Shown here: positions 36,288 to 46,122 of the stretch, piece after piece
Layout: each line of letters starts with the position of its first letter
How positions within the stretch are numbered: the stretch's first letter is position 1
Translations under genes and position numbers: made by a program
The notes under the pieces: model-generated
Seen by the model: only the letters and a program-made list of their open reading frames with translations
Database searches by the model: none
Told to the model about the DNA's origin: nothing
DNA from: Quisquiliibacterium transsilvanicum
Lineage (GTDB): Bacteria; Pseudomonadota; Gammaproteobacteria; Burkholderiales; Burkholderiaceae_E
Length of the DNA stretch: 64,000 nt
Direction of reading: 5' to 3'
NCBI RefSeq assembly: GCF_014202215.1
Contig: NZ_JACHGB010000009.1
Location: forward strand, 1 to 64,000

Positions 36288-38711
36288 GTGCGGATCGTTC
36301 GCTGGACCGGTTGGGCGCTGGTGGCGCTGCTGTCGATCGCGGCAGGGCTGCTGATCGCCTGGCGCTTTGCCGGGATGCCGCAGACCAGGGGCGAGCTCGA
36401 GCTCGGCGGTCCGGGCGCGGCCTTCACCGTGGTGCGCGACGTCCATGGCATCCCCCACGTCTTCGCGGCCGCCGAAAACGACGCCTACTTCGCGCTCGGC
36501 CTGCTGCACGCCCAGGATCGGCTCTGGCAGCTGGAGATGAATCGGCGCATCGTCGGCGGCACGCTGGCCGAGGTGCTGGGCCCCGGGGCGCTGGACACCG
36601 ACCGCTTCCTGCGCACCCTGGGCGTCCGCCGCAATGCCGAGCGGATCGTCGAGAACCTCGACTTCGCCACCCGGAGCTCCTTGCAGGCCTATGCCGACGG
36701 CGTCAACGCGGGCATCGGTCTGACCGGGCGCGCGACCTGGAAGCTGCCGCCCGAGTTCCTGTTGCTCGGCGTGCGCCCCGGCAAGTGGACCCCGGCGGAC
36801 AGCATCGGCTGGTCGACGATGATGGCCTGGGATCTTTCCGGCAACCACGCCACCGAGCTGCTGCGCTTCGCGCTGTCGGGCCGCCTGGACGCGCAGCGCC
36901 TTGGCGAGCTCTTCGAGACCGACCCGCCAGCGCAGCTGCCGGACCTCGCGCGCCTCTACGAAGGGCTGGACCGTGGCGACGTCGCCGCGCTGATGCAGGC
37001 GATTCCGCCGGGCAACATCGACGGCATCGGCTCCAACAACTGGGTGGTCGACGGCAGGCATACGGTGTCCGGCAAGCCGCTGCTGGCCAACGATCCGCAC
37101 CTCGGCCTGAACTCGCCCGCGCTGTGGTACTTCGCCCATCTGTCGGCACCGGGGCTGGATGCCATCGGTGCCACGCTGCCGGGCCTGCCCACGGTGGTGC
37201 TGGGGCGCAACCAGCGCATCGCCTGGGGCTTCACCAACACCGCTCCGGACACCCAGGACCTCTATCTGGAGCGCATCGACCCCGCCGATCCAGGGCGCTA
37301 CCAGACCCCCGAGGGCTGGGCAGCGTTCGAGCGCCGCACCGAGGTGATTCGGGTGAAGGGCGCGCCGGACGTGACGCTGCAGGTGCGCGACACGCGCCAC
37401 GGCCCGGTCATCTCCGATGTCCACGCGCAGCTCGGCCGGACGATGCAGGCGCGCAAGCTGGACGCCCGCTACGTGCTGGCCCTGCGCTGGGCCGCGCTGA
37501 CTCCGGACGACGGCACGATGCGGGCCAGCTTCGATCTGCATCGCGCGCAGGACTGGCCGCAGTTCACCGAGGCGTTGCGCGGCTTCGCTGCCCCGCAGCA
37601 GAACATGGTCTACGCCGACGTCGACGGCAACGTGGGCTTCATCGCCCCCGGCCGGGTGCCGGTGCGCAAGGCCGGGAACGCGTTGCGGGGTCTCGCGCCG
37701 GCGCCCGGCTGGGATGCGCGCTACGACTGGGACGGCTTCATCCCCTTCGAGCAGCTGCCGCGCAGCTGGCGGCCCGCCTCGGGGGCGGTGGTCACCGCCA
37801 ACCAGAACATCCTCGGGCAGGACTACCCGTACTTCATCAGCGCCGAGTGGACGCTTCCCTACCGGCATGACCGCATCGTCGAGCTGCTCGGCGAGAAGCA
37901 GCGCCACGATCCCGCATCTTTCCAGTCGATGCAGGCCGACGTGCTGTCGAGGCCGATGGCGGAGCTGCTGCCGATGCTGCGCAAGGCGACGCCCGCCACG
38001 CCGGCCGGCCGCGCCGCGCTGGAGCGGGTTGCACAGTGGGACGCGCGAATGGTGGCCGACGCCCCCGAGCCGCTGATCGTCACTGCCTGGATCGATCGGC
38101 TGCGCCGCCTGGTTTTCGAGGACGAGGTGGGCGAGGAACTGTTCCCGCTGGTCGAGCGGCAGCGGGTGCGGACCCGCGCGCTGGTCAGGGCGCTGGCCGG
38201 CGAGGGCATGGCGCGCTGGTGCGACGACATCCGCACGCAGCCGGTCGAGGACTGCCGCCAGCTGGTCGACCGCGCGCTGGACGAGTCGGTGGCAGACCTG
38301 CAGTCCCGCTACGGCGAGGACATCGCCGCCTGGCAATGGGGCAGCGCGCACCAGGCTGTGTCGGAGCATCGTCCCTTCAGCCGCCAGGCCCTGCTGGCGA
38401 AGTTCTTCGAGATCCGCGTGCCTTCGCCTGGCGACGTGAACACGGTGAACGTGGGGCGCAACAATCCCTGGGATCCGGCCGAGCCCTTCGCCAACCGCTG
38501 GGCCGCCAGCCTGCGCGCGATCTACGACCTGGCCGACATGGACAATTCGCGCTTCATCCACTCGACGGGGCAGAGCGGCCACGTGCTGTCCTCGCACTAC
38601 CGCGACCTGTCCGAGCGCTGGGCGCGCGTCGAGTACCTGCCGATGGTGACCGACAGGGCGCGGATCGAGAAGGAGGCATACCGGACGCTTGAGGTGCGGC
38701 CGGCGCGTTGA
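36288..38711 (+). CDS. Penicillin amidase family N-terminal nucleophile hydrolase
   Basis: 807 residues with a GTG start after AAGGAG. An N-terminal membrane anchor (about 5-25) is followed by the alpha chain, then the self-cleavage site GIGSNNWVV, whose Ser249 becomes the nucleophile of the beta chain. The beta chain has the expected LLANDPHLGL and GFTNTAPDTQDLY motifs. The family includes acyl-homoserine lactone acylases (PvdQ, QuiP) and beta-lactam acylases; Ser-Asn-Asn-Trp is common to both, so the substrate is open. The gene ends 7 bases from the convergent selD. Confidence 0.92.
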   Translation: MRIVRWTGWALVALLSIAAGLLIAWRFAGMPQTRGELELGGPGAAFTVVRDVHGIPHVFAAAENDAYFALGLLHAQDRLWQLEMNRRIVGGTLAEVLGPGALDTDRFLRTLGVRRNAERIVENLDFATRSSLQAYADGVNAGIGLTGRATWKLPPEFLLLGVRPGKWTPADSIGWSTMMAWDLSGNHATELLRFALSGRLDAQRLGELFETDPPAQLPDLARLYEGLDRGDVAALMQAIPPGNIDGIGSNNWVVDGRHTVSGKPLLANDPHLGLNSPALWYFAHLSAPGLDAIGATLPGLPTVVLGRNQRIAWGFTNTAPDTQDLYLERIDPADPGRYQTPEGWAAFERRTEVIRVKGAPDVTLQVRDTRHGPVISDVHAQLGRTMQARKLDARYVLALRWAALTPDDGTMRASFDLHRAQDWPQFTEALRGFAAPQQNMVYADVDGNVGFIAPGRVPVRKAGNALRGLAPAPGWDARYDWDGFIPFEQLPRSWRPASGAVVTANQNILGQDYPYFISAEWTLPYRHDRIVELLGEKQRHDPASFQSMQADVLSRPMAELLPMLRKATPATPAGRAALERVAQWDARMVADAPEPLIVTAWIDRLRRLVFEDEVGEELFPLVERQRVRTRALVRALAGEGMARWCDDIRTQPVEDCRQLVDRALDESVADLQSRYGEDIAAWQWGSAHQAVSEHRPFSRQALLAKFFEIRVPSPGDVNTVNVGRNNPWDPAEPFANRWAASLRAIYDLADMDNSRFIHSTGQSGHVLSSHYRDLSERWARVEYLPMVTDRARIEKEAYRTLEVRPAR

Positions 38712-38718
38712 CTCAGGC

Positions 38719-39777
38719 TCAGTCGACGATCACCAGCGGCTCGCCCATCTCCAGTTCGCCGATCACCGCCGCCGCCGCAAACCCGTCGCGCCGGAAGATC
38801 TCCAGCACCTCGTCCACGCTGGCCGGGTCGCAGGCCACCAGCAGCCCGCCGCTGGTCTGAGGGTCGGTGAGCAGCGCCTGTTCCACCGCGCCGATGCCGC
38901 TGCCCAGGCGCACGTCCGCGCCGTAGCCGGCCCAGTTCCGGCCGGAGGCTCCGGTGACGAAGCCGTCGGCGGCGAGGCGGGCGACGCCGTCGATCAGCGG
39001 CACCTGCTGCATCGAGATGCGCATCTGCAGGCGCGAGCCGCGCGAGATCTCGAGCGCGTGGCCCAGCAGCCCGAAGCCGGTGACGTCGGTCAGCGCGTGC
39101 ACGCCTTCCAGCGTCGACAGCGAGCGGCCGGAGACGTTCAGGCGGGTGGTGTTGTCGATCATCGCAGCGTAGCCCTCGGGGGACAGCGCTTCCTTCTTCA
39201 GCGCGGCCGACAGCACCCCCACGCCAAGGGGTTTGCCGAGGATCAGCTTGTCGCCGGCGCGGGCGCCGGCATTGCGCTTGAGGTTCTTCGGGTGCACCAC
39301 GCCGAGCACGACGAGGCCGTAGATCGGCTCGACCGAGTCGATGGTGTGGCCGCCGGCGATCGGGATGCCGGCGGCGGCGCACACCGACTCGCCGCCTTCG
39401 ATGATGGCGCGGATGGTCTCCACCGGCAGGCGGTCGATCGGCATCGCGACCAGCGCCAGCGCCATGATCGGCGTGCCGCCCATCGCGTAGACGTCGGAGA
39501 TCGCGTTGGTGGCTGCGATGCGGCCGAAGTCGTACGGATCGTCGACGATCGGCATGAAGAAATCGGTGGTGGCGACGATCGCCTGCTCGTCGTTGAGCTG
39601 GTAGACCGCAGCGTCATCGGCCGTCTCGATGCCCACCAGCAGCTGGGGCGGCACCGGGAAGCGGCTGCTGCTCTTGAGGATTTCGGCCAGCACGCCAGGG
39701 GCGATCTTGCAGCCGCAGCCGCCGCCATGCGAGAAGGAGGTGAGGCGGATGGGGGCGGGGGATTCGGGGGCGTTCAT
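38719..39777 (-). CDS. selD: Selenide, water dikinase (selenophosphate synthetase), SelD/SenC
   Basis: A 352-residue enzyme making selenophosphate from selenide and ATP. The N-terminal active-site motif SHGGGCGCK has Cys21 and Lys24 at the positions of E. coli SelD Cys17 and Lys20; there is no in-frame TGA, so it is the Cys form. Other matches are ETADDAAVY, TTDFFMPIVDDPYDFGRIAA and DPQTSGGLL. Its ATG overlaps the stop of the upstream SenB-type gene (ATGA). In selenoneine clusters such a SelD homologue is called SenC and feeds SenB. It could also serve selenocysteine or selenouridine synthesis; no selA or selB is in the window. Confidence 0.95.
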   Translation of the reverse strand: MNAPESPAPIRLTSFSHGGGCGCKIAPGVLAEILKSSSRFPVPPQLLVGIETADDAAVYQLNDEQAIVATTDFFMPIVDDPYDFGRIAATNAISDVYAMGGTPIMALALVAMPIDRLPVETIRAIIEGGESVCAAAGIPIAGGHTIDSVEPIYGLVVLGVVHPKNLKRNAGARAGDKLILGKPLGVGVLSAALKKEALSPEGYAAMIDNTTRLNVSGRSLSTLEGVHALTDVTGFGLLGHALEISRGSRLQMRISMQQVPLIDGVARLAADGFVTGASGRNWAGYGADVRLGSGIGAVEQALLTDPQTSGGLLVACDPASVDEVLEIFRRDGFAAAAVIGELEMGEPLVIVD

Positions 39778-40790
39778 GGGCGTTCCGTGTTGCGTCGAGC
39801 GGTGCTGCCGGCCGGGGCGGGCGCGGTGTCGGATGACACGAGATTATGCGCCAGCCGCCTGACCGCTGCCCTCTCCGCGGCCGGGTCGAACAGCGGCGCG
39901 CGCAGCGCGCACTGGGCGCGCAGATGCTGGAGGAAGGCCGGCTCGCGCTGGCAGCGTGCGATCAGCGCCGCGAGCCCGGCATCGTCGCCGGCCTCGAACC
40001 AGCCATCGTAGCCTGCGCCCAGCATGCCCACCGATCCCGGGATCCGCGACCCCAGCACCGGGATCCCGGCGGTCACCGCCTCGATCAGCACGTTGGCACC
40101 GCCTTCCATCAGGGAGGGCAGCAGCAGCACCCGGCCGCGCCGGATCATCTGGCGGGTACGGGCATGCGAAAGGGGGCCGAGCAGGCGCACCCGGGGATCC
40201 TCGGCGGCCGCGCGCCGGAAGGCCTCGCCGGTCTGCGGGTCGCGGTCGCTGCCGGCGTGCAGCAGGCGCAGCCGGTCGAAGGGCGGTTCGTCCGTGCGCA
40301 GCCGTTGCAGCGCCCGCAGCGCGGTCAGCGGGTCCTTCTCGGCCCGCAGGTGGCCCACCAGCAGCAGGTCGAAGCTGCGCGCCCGCGGCGTGCCCGGGCT
40401 CAGCGTGCGTGCGGACTGGAAGATGGTCTCGGTTCGCGCCCTCAGGTGCTCCGGCAGCTCGTCTGCGCCCCGCTCCTGGAGCACCACCAGCCGCTTCGCC
40501 AGCTCCAGCGAGCGGCGCGCCGAGGCGTCGTCGCGGATGTCGCGGTAGAGGTCGGTGCCGGTGAGCACCACCGCCACCGGCCCGCCCGCGGCGGCGAATC
40601 GCTCGATCGCCTCGGCGGAGCGGCGCGCATGCAGCGCGATCATCGCGTCCGCCGGGCGGCCATCCCATTGCCTGGCCACCTCCACGTCGAAGCCGGCGCG
40701 CAGGAAGCCGGACCAGCGCCAGGCGGTCTGCCAGTTGCCGTTGCGGTCGGCGGCGATGGCGGGGGAGATGATGAGGATGCGAGGGCGCAC
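39774..40790 (-). CDS. senB: SenB-type glycosyltransferase (TIGR04348 family), probable selenosugar synthase
   Basis: 338 residues with a GTG start. GT-B fold: N-terminal PRILIISPAIAADRNGNWQTA, ALHARRSAEAIERF, VVLTGTDLYRDI, LVVLQERG, and in the donor-binding half FDLLLVGHLRAEKDPLTA, LPSLMEGGANVLIEA and GSVGMLGAGYDGWF. This pattern is that of the TIGR04348 family, whose characterised member SenB couples selenophosphate with a UDP-sugar to give a selenosugar. The overlap with selD supplies the selenophosphate source. senA, which joins the selenosugar to hercynine, is not in the window. Recognition is by motif memory; a search would settle it. Confidence 0.85.
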   Translation of the reverse strand: MRPRILIISPAIAADRNGNWQTAWRWSGFLRAGFDVEVARQWDGRPADAMIALHARRSAEAIERFAAAGGPVAVVLTGTDLYRDIRDDASARRSLELAKRLVVLQERGADELPEHLRARTETIFQSARTLSPGTPRARSFDLLLVGHLRAEKDPLTALRALQRLRTDEPPFDRLRLLHAGSDRDPQTGEAFRRAAAEDPRVRLLGPLSHARTRQMIRRGRVLLLPSLMEGGANVLIEAVTAGIPVLGSRIPGSVGMLGAGYDGWFEAGDDAGLAALIARCQREPAFLQHLRAQCALRAPLFDPAAERAAVRRLAHNLVSSDTAPAPAGSTARRNTERP

Positions 40791-40883
40791 CGGGGCTGTC
40801 TGTCGTGTCTGCCTGGATCGTTGTACGCGCCGACGGGGCCGCGCGCCGTCGGGTCAGGGAGAATCGCTGGCGATCCTGATGAA

Positions 40884-40916
40884 TGTCAATGACGCCGGGG
40901 GCCGGTGAAGTTGACA
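40884..40916. promoter_or_regulatory. Back-to-back -35 elements between senB and the nitronate monooxygenase-like gene
   Basis: TGTCAA (40884-40889) is a perfect minus-strand TTGACA facing senB, and TTGACA at 40911-40916 faces the plus-strand gene. Together they form an inverted repeat with a 21-base centre. The -10 regions are poor on both sides (GATTCT for senB at about 18 bases). Confidence 0.4.
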
Positions 40917-40949
40917 ATTCGCAAGTTTTTCCATCCGGACCGATCCCAC

Positions 40950-42185
40950 ATGAACGATTTCCTCTTCGATCACCTCACCGCGGCCGGCATGCGCCTGCTC
41001 AGGCTGCGCGACCATGCCCTGCTGCCGGTGGTTCAGGGCGGCATGGGGGTCGGCGTGTCGGCGCACCGCCTCGCGTCCGCAGTGGCGCGGGCCGGGGCGC
41101 TGGGCACCGTGGCGTCGGTCGACCTGCGTCATCATCATGAGGATCTGATGGAGCAGAGCAGGCGGGTGCGCGACCGGGAGTCCCTTGACCGGCTCAACCT
41201 GATCGCGCTGGACCGCGAGGTCCGGATGGCGAAGGAGCAGTCCGGCGGCCGCGGCGCCATCGCCGTCAACGTGATGAAGGCGGTCGACGAGCACCCCGCG
41301 CTGGTCCGCCAGGCCTGCGAGTCCGGGGCAGACGCCATCGTGATGGGGGCGGGGCTGCCGCTGGATCTGCCCGAGATGACCGCCAACTTCCCGAAGGTGG
41401 CGCTGATCCCCATCCTGTCGGATGCGCGCGGCGTGGCCCTGGTGCTGCGCAAGTGGATGCGCAAGAAGCGCCTGCCGGACGCGATCGTCATCGAGCATCC
41501 CCGCTACGCCGGTGGCCACCTGGGCGCCACCCGGATCGAGGAGCTGGAGGACGGCCGCTTCGATTTCGAGCCGGTGGCTGAAGGCGTCGCCGCGCAGATG
41601 CGCGAGATGGGCATCGAGTCCGAGCGCGTTCCGCTGATTGCCGCGGGCGGCATCAACAGTCATGAACGGGTGCGGCAGCTGCTGGCCTGCGGGTATTCGG
41701 GCGTGCAGCTCGGCACTGCCTTCGCGGTCACCGAGGAGGGCGACGCGCACCCCAACTTCAAGCGGGTGCTGGCGGGCGCCGGACCCCAGGACGTCGTCGA
41801 GTTCGTCAGCGTCGCCGGCCTGCCGGCGCGCGCTGTGCGCACGCCCTGGCTGGACCGCTACCTGAAGCGCGAGGAATTTCTCAAGAGCAAGGCCTCGTCG
41901 CACCAGAACAAGTGCGCGGTGGGCCTGCAGTGCCTCACCGTGTGCGGGCTGCGCGACGGGCTGGCCAAGTTCGGCCAGTTCTGCATCGACAGCCAGCTCG
42001 CGGCCGCCATGAAAGGCGAAGTGTCGCGAGGGCTGTTCTTCCGCGGCGCCTCGTCGATTCCATTCGGCAGCGCGATCCGCCCGGCGCGCGAGCTCATCGA
42101 GTACCTGCTGAGCGGGCGCATGCCTGCCGCGCTGACGGCCGGGCTGGCCCCGGTCGCCCGGCGCGAGCTGGCGGAAGCCGTCTGA
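40950..42185 (+). CDS. Nitronate monooxygenase-like flavoprotein
   Basis: 411 residues (from ATG 40950; a GTG at 40905 would add 15 residues, but the intervening TTGACA suggests a promoter there). FMN-dependent TIM barrel: VVQGGMGVGVSAHRLASAVA at the start, GRGAIAVNVMKAV, HPRYAGGHLGA and IAAGGINSHERVRQLL with VQLGTAF. A Cys-containing C-terminal extension (NKCAVGLQCLTVCGLRDG) is found in a subset of the family. The natural substrate is uncertain; members oxidise nitronates such as propionate-3-nitronate. It is divergent from senB. Confidence 0.85.
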   Translation: MNDFLFDHLTAAGMRLLRLRDHALLPVVQGGMGVGVSAHRLASAVARAGALGTVASVDLRHHHEDLMEQSRRVRDRESLDRLNLIALDREVRMAKEQSGGRGAIAVNVMKAVDEHPALVRQACESGADAIVMGAGLPLDLPEMTANFPKVALIPILSDARGVALVLRKWMRKKRLPDAIVIEHPRYAGGHLGATRIEELEDGRFDFEPVAEGVAAQMREMGIESERVPLIAAGGINSHERVRQLLACGYSGVQLGTAFAVTEEGDAHPNFKRVLAGAGPQDVVEFVSVAGLPARAVRTPWLDRYLKREEFLKSKASSHQNKCAVGLQCLTVCGLRDGLAKFGQFCIDSQLAAAMKGEVSRGLFFRGASSIPFGSAIRPARELIEYLLSGRMPAALTAGLAPVARRELAEAV

Positions 42186-42205
42186 ACGGGGACCCGGGCG
42201 CTGTT

Positions 42206-42267
42206 GGCCGGGGTGTTGCCGGCCCGGTGGCCGATCGGCCCGGCAGCTGACCGGCCCGGCAACTGAC
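42206..42267. repeat. Hairpin and 16-bp tandem duplication between convergent genes
   Basis: GGCCGG-N7-CCGGCC (42206-42224) forms a GC-rich hairpin without a T tract. It is followed by two adjacent copies of CGGCCCGGCARCTGAC (42236-42251, 42252-42267). The region is the 117-base gap between the nitronate monooxygenase-like gene and fabI and may act as a transcription block. Confidence 0.5.
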
Positions 42268-42302
42268 GGCCCTGGCCGTGGCGCTCGTGCGCCCCGGCAG
42301 CC

Positions 42303-43097
42303 TTACTCCACCCCGCCCGGGGCGCCGCCCATCACGCGGCTGAAGCCGCCGTCGACGTAGGTGATCTCGGCGGTAACGCCCGCGGCGAGGTCCGACAGCA
42401 GGAAGGCCGCGACGTTGCCGACGTCCTCGATGGTGACGTTGCGGCGCAGCGGCGCGTTCGTCTCGACGATCGACAGGATCTTCGAGAAGCCCTTGATGCC
42501 GCTGGCCGCCAGCGTGCGCAGCGGCCCGGCCGAGATGCCGTTGACCCGGATGCCGCGCGGGCCCAGGGCTTCGGCCAGGTAGCGCACGCTTGCCTCGAGG
42601 CTGGCCTTGGCCAGGCCCATCGTGTTGTAGCTGGGCACCATGCGCACTGCGCCCAGGTAGGACAGCGTGAGCAGCGCGCTGCGGCGTCCTTCCATCATCG
42701 GCAGCGCCGCCTTGGCCAGCGCCGGGAAGCTGTAGGCCGAGATCTCCTGGGCGGTGCGGAAGCCGTCCCTGCTCAGGCCGTCGAGGAAATTGCCGGAGAT
42801 CGCCTCGCGTGGCGCGAAGGCGATGGCGTGCACCAGACCGTCAAGACCGTCCCACTGCTCGCGCAGGCCCGAGAAGAGCGCTTCGATCTGGCCGTCGTCG
42901 CCGACGTCGCAGGGAAAGATCAGCGACGACCCGAACTCGGCCGCCATTTCGCTCACGCGCTCGCGGAAGCGATCGTTCTGGTAGGTGAACGCGAGTTCCG
43001 CGCCCTGTTCCCGGCAGCTCCTGGCGATGCCGTAGGCGATGGATCGGTTCGACAGCAGTCCGGTGACCAGAATGCGCTTGCCGGCGAGAAAGCCCAT
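42303..43097 (-). CDS. fabI: Enoyl-[acyl-carrier-protein] reductase (NADH), FabI
   Basis: A 264-residue short-chain dehydrogenase that completes each round of fatty-acid elongation. The N-terminal cofactor loop [13 protein letters not shown] is typical of FabI. The catalytic Tyr147 (LSYLGA), Tyr157 and Lys164 ([11 protein letters not shown]-x6-K) are intact. It ends with [13 protein letters not shown] and the tail [18 protein letters not shown] lies 8 bases before the ATG. It is transcribed divergently from yejA. Confidence 0.96.
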   Translation of the reverse strand: MGFLAGKRILVTGLLSNRSIAYGIARSCREQGAELAFTYQNDRFRERVSEMAAEFGSSLIFPCDVGDDGQIEALFSGLREQWDGLDGLVHAIAFAPREAISGNFLDGLSRDGFRTAQEISAYSFPALAKAALPMMEGRRSALLTLSYLGAVRMVPSYNTMGLAKASLEASVRYLAEALGPRGIRVNGISAGPLRTLAASGIKGFSKILSIVETNAPLRRNVTIEDVGNVAAFLLSDLAAGVTAEITYVDGGFSRVMGGAPGGVE

Positions 43098-43182
43098 CGA
43101 TGTGCTCCTTGAGATGTCCGATGTCGATTCGGGGCGTATTCTCGCACGCGCACCGGGAGCGGCTGATGCTGCGGCGCTCCGA

Positions 43183-43188
43183 TAGAAT
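43183..43188 (+). promoter_or_regulatory. -10 element close to the yejA start
   Basis: TAGAAT ends 8 bases before the ATG at 43197 with no Shine-Dalgarno sequence between, so the transcript may start within a base or two of the initiation codon. Confidence 0.4.
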
Positions 43189-43196
43189 CGCCCGCC

Positions 43197-45065
43197 ATGC
43201 GCCCTCCGCACGCACAGCCGCTCCGCCCGGTCATGGTCTTCGCCATGCCGGCGCCGCTCGCGCTGCTGCTGGCGCTGCTGCTCGCGCTCCTGCTGCCCCT
43301 TGCGCCCGCACGGGCCGCCCACGCCCTGGCCTGGGGCGATACCCCCAAGTACCCGCCCGGCTTCACCCACTTCGACTACGTGAACCCCGAAGCGCCGCGC
43401 GGCGGCACGCTGAACCTCAACGGCTTCGGCAGCTTCGACAAGCTCAATCCGTTCACCCTCAAGGGCATGGCGGCAGCCGGCCTGGGCACGCTGATGTTCG
43501 AGACTCTGGCTGAGGCCAGCGAGGACGAGCCCTTCTCGATGTACGGCCTGCTCGCCGACGACATGGACTTCGCCGCCGACGGGCTGTCGATCACCTTCCG
43601 TCTCCATCCCGCGGCCCGGTTCTCCGACGGCAGCTTGGTGCTCGCCGAGGACGTGCGCCACTCCTTCGAGACCCTGATCGGCCGGCAGGCCCATCCGCGT
43701 TTCCGCCAGTATTTCGCCGACGTGGCGCGCGTTCGGGTGCTCGACGAGCGCCGGGTGCGCTTCGAGTTCGCGCGCCGCAACCACGAGCTGCACATGATCC
43801 TGGGCCTGCAGCTGCCGGTGTTCTCGCGCAACTGGGGCGCGGGCAAGCCTTTCGACCAGCTGGTGCAGGAGCCGCCGCTGGCCAGCGGCCCCTACCTCAT
43901 CGACAAGGCCGACTGGGGCCGCTCGATCACCTACCGGCGCAACCCCGGCTACTGGGGCGAGGGGCTGGCGGTGCGCCGAGGCAGCTTCAACTTCGAGCGT
44001 GTCACCTGGAAGTACTTCAAGGACGAGACCGCGCGGCTCGAGGGCTTCAAGGCGGGCGAGTTCGACTGGGTGGCCGAGAACTCCGCGCGCAACTGGGCGC
44101 GCGGCCACACCGGGCGCCGCTACGCGTCCGGGGAGATCGTGAAGCGCGAGTTCCCGCACTCCAATGCCGCGGGAATGCAGGGCTTCGCGCTGAACACGCG
44201 GCGCGCGCTGTTCGCCGACGTGCGGGTGCGCCGCGCGCTCGCGCTGGCGATGGACTTCGAGTGGATGAACCGGCAGATCTTCTACGGTCAGTACGTGCGC
44301 AGCCCCAGTTACTTCACCAACAGCGAGATGCAGGCGGACGGGATGCCGGGGCCGGACGAGCTGGCGGTGCTCGAGGCGCTGCGCGACAGGCTCTCGCCCG
44401 AGGTGTTCGGCGCGGCGCCAGTGCCGCCGGTGACGACCCCGCCGTCCAGCCTGCGCGAAAACCTTCGCCAGGCGCTGGGGCTGCTGGCCGAGGCCGGCTG
44501 GAAGGTGGCCGACGACGGCCGGCTGCGCAACGCGGCCGGCGCGCCGTTCGAGTTCGAGATCCTCTCGTACTCGCGCGCGCTGGAGCGGGTGGCGGTGCCC
44601 TGGGCGCGCAACCTGGAGAAGCTCGGCATCGCCGCGCGGCTGCGCACCACCGACCCCGCGCTCTACCAGAAGCGCGCCGACGAGTTCGACTTCGACGTGA
44701 TGGTCGGTCTGCTGCCGGCCAGCCAGACGCCTGGCAACGAGCTGGTCGAGCGCTTCACCAGCGCCGCAGCGAAGGAGCGCGGCTCCGACAACGTCACCGG
44801 GGTGAGCGACCCCGCGGTGGACGCGCTGGTGCAACGCCTGCTTGCCAGCCGCAGCCGCGCGGAGCTGGTTGCGGTGGCACGCGCGCTCGACCGGGTGCTG
44901 CGCCACGGCTGGTACATGGTGCCGCACTTCCACGCGCCGACCCATCGCGTCGCCTACCGCAAGCACCTGGCCCATCCGGAGCGCCTGCCGCGCTACTACG
45001 GCGCCGAGAGCTGGCTGCTCAAGACCTGGTGGGTGCGCCCCGGCGCGTCGGCCAACGGCCACTGA
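43197..45065 (+). CDS. yejA: Oligopeptide-type ABC transporter substrate-binding protein (YejA family)
   Basis: A 622-residue SBP_bac_5 receptor. The first 40 residues carry a long hydrophobic signal ([20 protein letters not shown]), cleaved near ARA-AHA. The mature part starts with the YejA pattern [19 protein letters not shown] and [11 protein letters not shown], then [16 protein letters not shown]. In E. coli, YejABEF imports peptide-nucleotide antibiotics such as microcin C and peptides. It lies 13 bases before the yejB start. Confidence 0.92.
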   Translation: MRPPHAQPLRPVMVFAMPAPLALLLALLLALLLPLAPARAAHALAWGDTPKYPPGFTHFDYVNPEAPRGGTLNLNGFGSFDKLNPFTLKGMAAAGLGTLMFETLAEASEDEPFSMYGLLADDMDFAADGLSITFRLHPAARFSDGSLVLAEDVRHSFETLIGRQAHPRFRQYFADVARVRVLDERRVRFEFARRNHELHMILGLQLPVFSRNWGAGKPFDQLVQEPPLASGPYLIDKADWGRSITYRRNPGYWGEGLAVRRGSFNFERVTWKYFKDETARLEGFKAGEFDWVAENSARNWARGHTGRRYASGEIVKREFPHSNAAGMQGFALNTRRALFADVRVRRALALAMDFEWMNRQIFYGQYVRSPSYFTNSEMQADGMPGPDELAVLEALRDRLSPEVFGAAPVPPVTTPPSSLRENLRQALGLLAEAGWKVADDGRLRNAAGAPFEFEILSYSRALERVAVPWARNLEKLGIAARLRTTDPALYQKRADEFDFDVMVGLLPASQTPGNELVERFTSAAAKERGSDNVTGVSDPAVDALVQRLLASRSRAELVAVARALDRVLRHGWYMVPHFHAPTHRVAYRKHLAHPERLPRYYGAESWLLKTWWVRPGASANGH

Positions 45066-45078
45066 AGAAGGGACTGCC

Positions 45079-46122
45079 GTGGCCGCCTACATCCTGAAGC
45101 GCCTGCTGCTGATGGTGCCCACCCTGGTGGGCATCCTGCTGGTGAGCTTCGTGGTGATCCAGTTCGTGCCCGGCGGACCCGTCGAGCAGCTGGTGCAGGA
45201 GCTGCGCGGGCGCGGCGCCGGCGGCGAAGTGGCCGCCACCTCCAACGTCTATCGCGGCTCGCAGGGCGTGGACCCCGAGCGGCTGGCGGAGATCCGCGCG
45301 CTCTACGGCTTCGACCGCCCGGCGCACGAGCGCTTCCTGGACATGCTCTGGCGCTACCTGCGCTTCGACCTGGGCACCAGCTACTTCCACCACAAGGGCG
45401 TCTGGGAGCTGATCGTCGAGAAGCTGCCGGTGTCGATGAGCCTGGGGCTGTGGAGCTTCCTGATCACTTACGCGGTGTCGATTCCGCTTGGCATCGCCAA
45501 GGCGGTGCGCAACGGCTCGCGCTTCGACCTGGTCACCAGCACTGCCATCCTGGTCGGCTACGCCATCCCCGGTTTCGTGCTGGGCGTGGCGCTGCTGGTG
45601 CTGTTCGGCGGCGGCTCCTTCCTGCAAGTCTTCCCGCTGCGCGGGCTCACTTCCGACAATTTCGCCGAGCTGTCGCTGATGGGCCAGGTGCTCGACTACT
45701 TCTGGCACCTGGCGATGCCGCTGGCCTGCCTGGTCGTGGGCAGCTTCGCGGTGACCACCATGCTCACCAAGAACGTCTTCCTCGAGGAGATCCGCAAGCA
45801 GTACGTGCTGGTGGCGCGCGCCAAGGGGCTGCCCGAGCGCCGCGTGTTCTACCGTCATGTATTCCGCAACGCGCTGATCCCGCTGGTGACCGCATTCCCG
45901 GCCGCCTTCGTCGGCGCCTTCTTTGCCGGCTCGCTGCTGATCGAAACCATCTTCTCGCTCGACGGGCTGGGGCTGCTGTCCTACGAGGCGGTGATCCGCC
46001 GCGACTACCCGGTGGTGCTGGGCGCGCTCTACGTGTTCTCGCTGATCGGGCTGGTCACCAAGCTGGTCACCGACCTCTGCTACACCTGGGTCGATCCCAG
46101 GGTGAAGTTCGACGCGGCATGA
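45079..46122 (+). CDS. yejB: Microcin C/peptide ABC transporter permease YejB
   Basis: 347 residues with a GTG start after GAAGAAGGG. First membrane helix [21 protein letters not shown], then an extended periplasmic loop (about 35-90) typical of YejB, and the permease motif [16 protein letters not shown]. It ends [12 protein letters not shown], as in the family. The stop overlaps the yejE start (ATGA). Confidence 0.93.
   Translation: MAAYILKRLLLMVPTLVGILLVSFVVIQFVPGGPVEQLVQELRGRGAGGEVAATSNVYRGSQGVDPERLAEIRALYGFDRPAHERFLDMLWRYLRFDLGTSYFHHKGVWELIVEKLPVSMSLGLWSFLITYAVSIPLGIAKAVRNGSRFDLVTSTAILVGYAIPGFVLGVALLVLFGGGSFLQVFPLRGLTSDNFAELSLMGQVLDYFWHLAMPLACLVVGSFAVTTMLTKNVFLEEIRKQYVLVARAKGLPERRVFYRHVFRNALIPLVTAFPAAFVGAFFAGSLLIETIFSLDGLGLLSYEAVIRRDYPVVLGALYVFSLIGLVTKLVTDLCYTWVDPRVKFDAA

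Noticed and set aside
42303-45062. A 919-codon minus-strand frame containing FabI and running antisense through yejA
   Set aside because: Only the last 264 codons match FabI and they have their own AAGGAG and ATG at 43097; the rest is a shadow of yejA.
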